Shown here piece after piece: positions 6,472 through 9,669 of a stretch of 9,669 bases of DNA. Within the stretch, counting starts at the first letter, position 1, and every line of letters starts with the position of its first letter. Location: positions 1 through 9,669 of the forward strand of contig JAUWZR010000083.1 in NCBI GenBank assembly GCA_030615235.1, in the 5' to 3' direction. The notes beneath the pieces were generated by a model. It was not told the origin of the DNA, ran no database searches, and saw only the letters and a list, made by a program, of their open reading frames with translations. The position numbers and the translations under genes were made by a program. Source of the stretch: Promethearchaeota archaeon (GTDB taxonomy: Archaea > Asgardarchaeota > Lokiarchaeia > Sigyniarchaeales > SOKP01).

Positions 6472-8754
6472 TTATTCTTTATGAGCCTTCATTTTTACAG
6501 TTAAATCTCGAGCTCGTTTAGAGTACCATATCAATAGCTCTCCTGCGTCCGCAGGTTTGAAATACTCCCCACCACACAATACAGCAGCTCTTGTCATCAT
6601 TTGATCATCCGGATTTCCCAATCCAACAATATATATTATCACATTTGGATTTTCTGCGAATATTTTAATAGATTTGAGAAATTCATCTCCGTCCGTCGGG
6701 ATCCCATCCGTTAAAATGATGATCATGGTTGGAGAAGGATTTCCAAGGCTGAGTTTATCAAACTCGGTCAATACTTGATGCGCCTTGATCATTGCCGAAC
6801 CCATTCGAGTTGCTTGGCCGTAACTATTACCTATGCGATCTACTATCATTCGTGCTGCGTCTTCTAATACTCCTTTCTTACCGCTGGCTGAATCCATGTA
6901 GTAGCTGTTTCCAAACGGTAATATCTGTGCTTCGTCTGCGAACCTGATAACCGAAACTTTTTCTCCAAATCCACGTCCAACCTTTTCGCTTAAGAATAGA
7001 ACTGCCGCAAAAGCAGCAGAAATTCTTCTTGGAATATTGATTCCCGGTTTGAAGTGTTTTAAGAATTCTTGAATTTCTGGAGATTCCATCGCTGCTTTGA
7101 TACCCTCAATAGCGGGGGCTATATTCTTTACTTCTACGTCTCTTGCCATCATACTTCTGCTAATATCTATTATCAAAATAGCGTTAAAAGGTACTAACCC
7201 CGTTGGGCTAAGATTAATTGCTGTATTTTCGTTAACTGTAGCTAAAATATCACCTGTTAAATCTGGAGTTGTCGTTAAAATTGAACACGCAATATTTACT
7301 GCGTTCCATCTGAGCTTTATCCCTTTAAAAATTACATAGTTTGCTAGCCAACCTTTCAAAGAATCTATATTTTGTCGAGCAGTGCTAATAATTTCCCACA
7401 TGTTTTCGCCTGAGATTGGCGAAATACCTAACGATATGTTCTGCAAGGGAATGATTGGTCGTAAGTTTTTATACACTTTTACTTCGAAACTTCCAATCCC
7501 TGACGCCTCTAAAATCTCGCTATCTATAATAATGGTATTGTCAGGAACAGATTCTAAAATCTCTACTTTACCTGCTCCAATAGCTCCAGTAAGATCGTCT
7601 TCAAACGCAAGTACGTTATCCTGGACAATTGAGAGGGTATGCTGTGTTCGAGGGCTTACAAGAGCATAACCCATTAGATTTGGCTGTGATTGTACTTCTA
7701 ACATAAGTTCTGAAGTTTTTTGGATCGGGGGTTCAGTAGAGTAAACAACAATTTGTTGACTATAAACATTAGTATCTTCTTTGGTATCTCTACTCATCCG
7801 AATTTCCGTATGCGGTATCATTGCTTGATCAATTCTAGCAGAACCTACAGCTCGGGTGAGAGGGTCTTCCCAACCAATAAGCATACCTTGTCCTAATCCT
7901 AACTGCTGAATTACCGTGTTACTTACTTTGATTCGTCCACCTTCAATAGAATCATCTACTATGGGAGTTAAAACTACTCCGTTCTTCTGACTACTTAACA
8001 TATTGACATCAATTCTATTAGGATAGGGATCGGCAGGAGTGGTTGGAACTCCAACTTGTTGTCCAGTAGTTGGAAGAGGAGCTTGATCCGGGATAGGTAA
8101 GATTGTTTGAGGAGGAGGAGCTTGTGGTAAAGGCGTTGGTGAAAGCGGCACGGGAGTAGGGCTTAATTGAGGAGTAGGTGCTAATTTAGGTTGGGGTGGA
8201 GGAGTTGATATAGGAATTGGTGTAGAAATTGGCGTAGGAGGAGGAATTGGGGTGGGGGATATCTTTGGTGGAGGTGTTGGTTCGGGTGCTTTTGTGGGAA
8301 GTGGAATGTGTCCACTAACATGTGATTGTGGTTGTTGGGTAGGCAGAGGCTGTGGAGTCGGTCTTGAGGCTTTCATTTGAGCGGGTCTTGTAGGTAAAGG
8401 CGTTAATGTAGGTCTCGCAGGTGTTGGAGAAGGGGACGCTACTGGCTTGATATGGGGTACTTTCGGAATTTGTACTTTTGGTGTAAGTAACCCCGTACTA
8501 CTCATTGGTCGAAGTACTAATTCAACGCCCTTAAATTCAAGAGAATCAGTTATATCTTTTGAAACTTGACCGGCAAAATCCAATACCATATTTGAAATTT
8601 CAACTTTGGCAGTTGTCGTTTTACCATTGTCCGGGTTCAACACTTCTATAGAAGCACCATTTTTTATTCCTAGTTTATTTGCATTTTCTTGACAAATAAC
8701 TACTTTATTTTCGCTTTTTTCACTTATATCCACAAAAATTTTGATATCAGGCAT
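6472..8754 (-). CDS. Cdc48-N-like / proline-rich / vWA domain protein
   Basis: A 760-residue protein. Residues 1-84 look like a double-psi beta-barrel of the Cdc48/VAT N-domain type (NKLGIKNGASIEVLN, 26-40). Residues 88-245 are a low-complexity Ser/Thr-Pro-rich linker with several PPP runs. Residues 255-340 and 346-430 repeat the barrel pattern, compare WEDPLTRAVGSARI (295-308) with FEDDLTGAIGAGKVEI (384-399). Residues 464-516 match the second subdomain of the p97 N-domain: SLKGWLANYVIFKGIKLRW, then TTPDL and NENTAINL. The C-terminal vWA domain (522-755) has an intact metal site: DISRS (D530, S532, S534), T649 in QATRMGS and D683 in ILTDG. There is no AAA ATPase module, no signal peptide and no transmembrane segment, so it is probably a cytosolic adaptor. 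The ATG at 8754 lies 25-39 bases after a TATA element. The neighbours are a Roadblock gene upstream and the actin cluster downstream. Confidence 0.9.
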   Translation of the reverse strand: MPDIKIFVDISEKSENKVVICQENANKLGIKNGASIEVLNPDNGKTTTAKVEISNMVLDFAGQVSKDITDSLEFKGVELVLRPMSSTGLLTPKVQIPKVPHIKPVASPSPTPARPTLTPLPTRPAQMKASRPTPQPLPTQQPQSHVSGHIPLPTKAPEPTPPPKISPTPIPPPTPISTPIPISTPPPQPKLAPTPQLSPTPVPLSPTPLPQAPPPQTILPIPDQAPLPTTGQQVGVPTTPADPYPNRIDVNMLSSQKNGVVLTPIVDDSIEGGRIKVSNTVIQQLGLGQGMLIGWEDPLTRAVGSARIDQAMIPHTEIRMSRDTKEDTNVYSQQIVVYSTEPPIQKTSELMLEVQSQPNLMGYALVSPRTQHTLSIVQDNVLAFEDDLTGAIGAGKVEILESVPDNTIIIDSEILEASGIGSFEVKVYKNLRPIIPLQNISLGISPISGENMWEIISTARQNIDSLKGWLANYVIFKGIKLRWNAVNIACSILTTTPDLTGDILATVNENTAINLSPTGLVPFNAILIIDISRSMMARDVEVKNIAPAIEGIKAAMESPEIQEFLKHFKPGINIPRRISAAFAAVLFLSEKVGRGFGEKVSVIRFADEAQILPFGNSYYMDSASGKKGVLEDAARMIVDRIGNSYGQATRMGSAMIKAHQVLTEFDKLSLGNPSPTMIIILTDGIPTDGDEFLKSIKIFAENPNVIIYIVGLGNPDDQMMTRAAVLCGGEYFKPADAGELLIWYSKRARDLTVKMKAHKE
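8061..8492 (-). repeat. Low-complexity DNA encoding the Ser/Thr-Pro-rich linker of the vWA protein
   Basis: This stretch of the vWA gene is visibly richer in G on the plus strand than its surroundings and consists of irregular short repeats of Pro, Thr and Ser codons such as PTP, STP and PLP units. The frame is open throughout, the units vary in length and codon, and no exact tandem array is present. It encodes an extended, probably disordered spacer between the first barrel and the others. Confidence 0.7.
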
Positions 8755-8778
8755 AAATAATCATTTTGATTTATTTTA

Positions 8779-8793
8779 TTATAATAATTATAA
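8779..8793 (-). promoter_or_regulatory. TATA-like palindrome upstream of the vWA gene
   Basis: TTATAATTATTATAA on the minus strand is a perfect 7+1+7 palindrome lying 25-39 bases before the vWA ATG at 8754. At that distance an archaeal TATA box would place the transcription start at or within a few bases of the ATG, giving a leaderless or nearly leaderless mRNA. No Shine-Dalgarno sequence precedes this ATG, which fits. It is composed of A and T only, so the palindrome itself may be chance. Confidence 0.45.
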
Positions 8794-8816
8794 CTTTTGA
8801 AAAATCTGCTTAGAAA

Positions 8817-9206
8817 CTATTGAGTAGGATACCTTTTTCCGATTTCGCCAGCATAGTAGCGAAAAACGGTTACTATTTTGCCCAAGTCCTCAATATTTCT
8901 GCTCGCACCCATTAAAAAGAATCTTCCCGCTCCGCTTAAGATAATAAAGGCACTAGTTCCCCTTAAAACTATTTCTAACAAATTGTTAAATCCTAAAGAT
9001 TCGATAGCATCATGACCACTCTGCATTACTACAGCACTTAAACTTGAAAATAAATCTGGGTCAACTTCGTAATCCGGTATACATGAAAAAGCAAGTCGTA
9101 AACCATCATTAGTAACTAATGCAAGTGCTTCTAATTCGGTGTGTTCTGTAATATTTCCAAGAAACTTTGAAAGGCCGGAGGCTTGTTCTTGTGTTAAATC
9201 GCTCAT
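8817..9206 (-). CDS. Roadblock/LC7 domain protein
   Basis: The whole 129-residue protein is a single Roadblock/LC7 (longin-like, MglB-type) domain: N-terminal helix 6-23, the strand pair LEALALVTNDGLRLAFS (25-41), a long helix FSSLSAVVMQSGHDAIESLG (53-72), strands LEIVLRG (77-83), AFIILSGA (86-93) and FFLMG (96-100), and a final helix (105-124). These proteins dimerise and in eukaryotes and bacteria usually act on Ras-like GTPases as platforms or activators; they are abundant in Asgard archaea. No small GTPase gene is visible in the window, so its partner is elsewhere or is one of the neighbours. The ATG at 9206 has a TATA-like TTATAATAG about 30 bases upstream, so the message may be leaderless. 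The vWA gene starts 62 bases downstream behind its own TATA element. Confidence 0.92.
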   Translation of the reverse strand: MSDLTQEQASGLSKFLGNITEHTELEALALVTNDGLRLAFSCIPDYEVDPDLFSSLSAVVMQSGHDAIESLGFNNLLEIVLRGTSAFIILSGAGRFFLMGASRNIEDLGKIVTVFRYYAGEIGKRYPTQ

Positions 9207-9231
9207 TTGAATAATCTCTGACTTTTAATTT

Positions 9232-9240
9232 CTATTATAA
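9232..9240 (-). promoter_or_regulatory. TATA-like box of the Roadblock gene
   Basis: TTATAATAG on the minus strand is centred about 30 bases before the ATG at 9206. This is the spacing expected between an archaeal TATA box and the start of a leaderless transcript. It is one of many A/T-rich words in this spacer, so the assignment rests on position. Confidence 0.35.
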
Positions 9241-9306
9241 TTCTTTTTCATTTAATATAAAATATTATTTTTGAACTTAAATATTTATATTTATAAAAAT
9301 ATTAGG

Positions 9307-9320
9307 TTAAATCGATTTAA
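9307..9320. repeat. Perfect 14-base palindrome TTAAATCGATTTAA
   Basis: This is an exact inverted repeat with a CG centre, about 100 bases upstream of the Roadblock start codon. It could be an operator for a dimeric regulator. In DNA this A/T-rich some palindromes are expected by chance, so a regulatory role is only suggested. Confidence 0.25.
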
Positions 9321-9470
9321 AGTTTAGTTATGTTTAAGATACCATATTTTTAGAATATTCAATTTATTTAAAATGATTGACTAGCTCAAAAAAATTATTC
9401 TTAATAGATAATTTTATCGAAGGACTATAATAAAAATAGAATTAGAATGAATTATATAAAAATTTTCAGA

Positions 9471-9669
9471 TTATTTTTGCTCTAACTGAGTTTTAATCTG
9501 ATCTTTTAGAATTTCTTTCTTAGATTTGAACTCTACCTTTGCGTCCATTGGACCACTTATCCGTTTAAGGAATTCTACGGCAAGAATCTTACCATTTTCA
9601 CTTAATACTCGAGGAGAATAATCTTCGGCAAAAAAAATCCCTTCTGGGATAGCTCCAACCCTTGAAATT
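9471..9669 (-). CDS. Unrecognised protein, C-terminal part (cut by window edge)
   Basis: An open minus-strand frame enters at the right edge and ends with TAA at 9473-9471, giving the last 65 residues of a longer protein. It begins near VGAIPEGIFFAEDYSPRV and ends in a charged, probably helical tail rich in Lys, Glu and Gln. The mixed composition, with Gly and Pro in plausible turns, looks like real coding sequence. I do not recognise the family. It is separated from the Roadblock gene by 264 bases of A/T-rich spacer, so it is probably a separate transcription unit. Confidence 0.6.
   Translation of the reverse strand, partial: ISRVGAIPEGIFFAEDYSPRVLSENGKILAVEFLKRISGPMDAKVEFKSKKEILKDQIKTQLEQK

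Larger units (their letters stand above)
9207..9470. other. A/T-rich intergenic spacer upstream of the Roadblock gene
   Basis: This is the longest stretch without a gene (264 bases). It is very A/T-rich with stops in all frames. I see no tRNA-like cloverleaf, no G/C-rich structured RNA and no repeat array. It should hold the promoter of the Roadblock gene at its left end and the end of the preceding transcript at its right end. A 14-base palindrome lies at 9307-9320. Confidence 0.6.

Noticed and set aside
7097..7669. Two plus-strand open frames opposite the vWA gene
   Set aside because: They are antisense shadows of the vWA and barrel regions, whose motifs are unambiguous on the minus strand.
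8061..8492. Repetitive DNA considered as a CRISPR or tandem-repeat array
   Set aside because: Units are irregular, no constant repeat and spacer lengths occur, and the frame stays open, encoding a proline-rich linker.
8817..9206. MglA/MglB-type polarity switch
   Set aside because: The Roadblock protein fits MglB, but no small GTPase with P-loop and NKxD motifs is present in the window.
9207..9470. Possible tRNA or structured RNA gene in the spacer
   Set aside because: I see no G/C-paired stems, T-loop GTTC-like sequence or cloverleaf; the sequence is almost all A and T.

Overview
The window looks like accessory chromosome of an Asgard archaeon. The reasons are a divergent eukaryote-type actin homologue, a Roadblock/LC7 protein, a p97/Cdc48-type N-domain, AT-rich DNA (about one third G+C by eye), TATA-like boxes placed about 25-35 bases before start codons, and no convincing Shine-Dalgarno sequences. 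The lineage within Asgard cannot be fixed from this window. No RNA gene, CRISPR array or insertion sequence was seen, and no gene-free stretch exceeds 300 bases; the longest is 9207-9470.

Every gene I can support lies on the minus strand, so transcription runs from right to left. In that order: the C-terminal end of an unrecognised gene (9471-9669, cut by the window edge); a small Roadblock/LC7 protein (8817-9206); a 760-residue protein with several double-psi-barrel/Cdc48-N-like modules, a long Ser/Thr-Pro-rich linker and a C-terminal vWA domain (6472-8754); an AbrB-ACT regulator (5907-6311); an orphan disordered/coiled-coil protein (5140-5868); an actin-related protein (3903-5087); an 862-residue helical-repeat/CHAT protein (1280-3868); a coiled-coil plus degenerate PLD-like protein (638-1177); and the N-terminal part of an adenine-specific DNA methyltransferase (1-557, cut by the window edge).

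The genes from 1280 to 6311 are 34 to 38 bases apart, or 52 before the actin gene, and probably form one transcription unit led by the AbrB-ACT gene. The vWA and Roadblock genes each have their own TATA-like element, and a T-rich tract follows the vWA gene. A palindromic TATA element lies upstream of the AbrB-ACT gene.

Working hypothesis (inference): this is an actin-based assembly with scaffold and adaptor modules. A filament-forming or nucleotide-switch actin relative would be combined with a CHAT protein that appears to have lost its protease dyad, a metal-dependent vWA adaptor carrying a p97-like N-domain, a Roadblock platform and a coiled-coil partner, all under an amino-acid-responsive regulator. 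The left flank (PLD-like fold, DNA methyltransferase) could be an adjoining defence or restriction locus rather than part of the same system. I do not recognise this combination as a described system.
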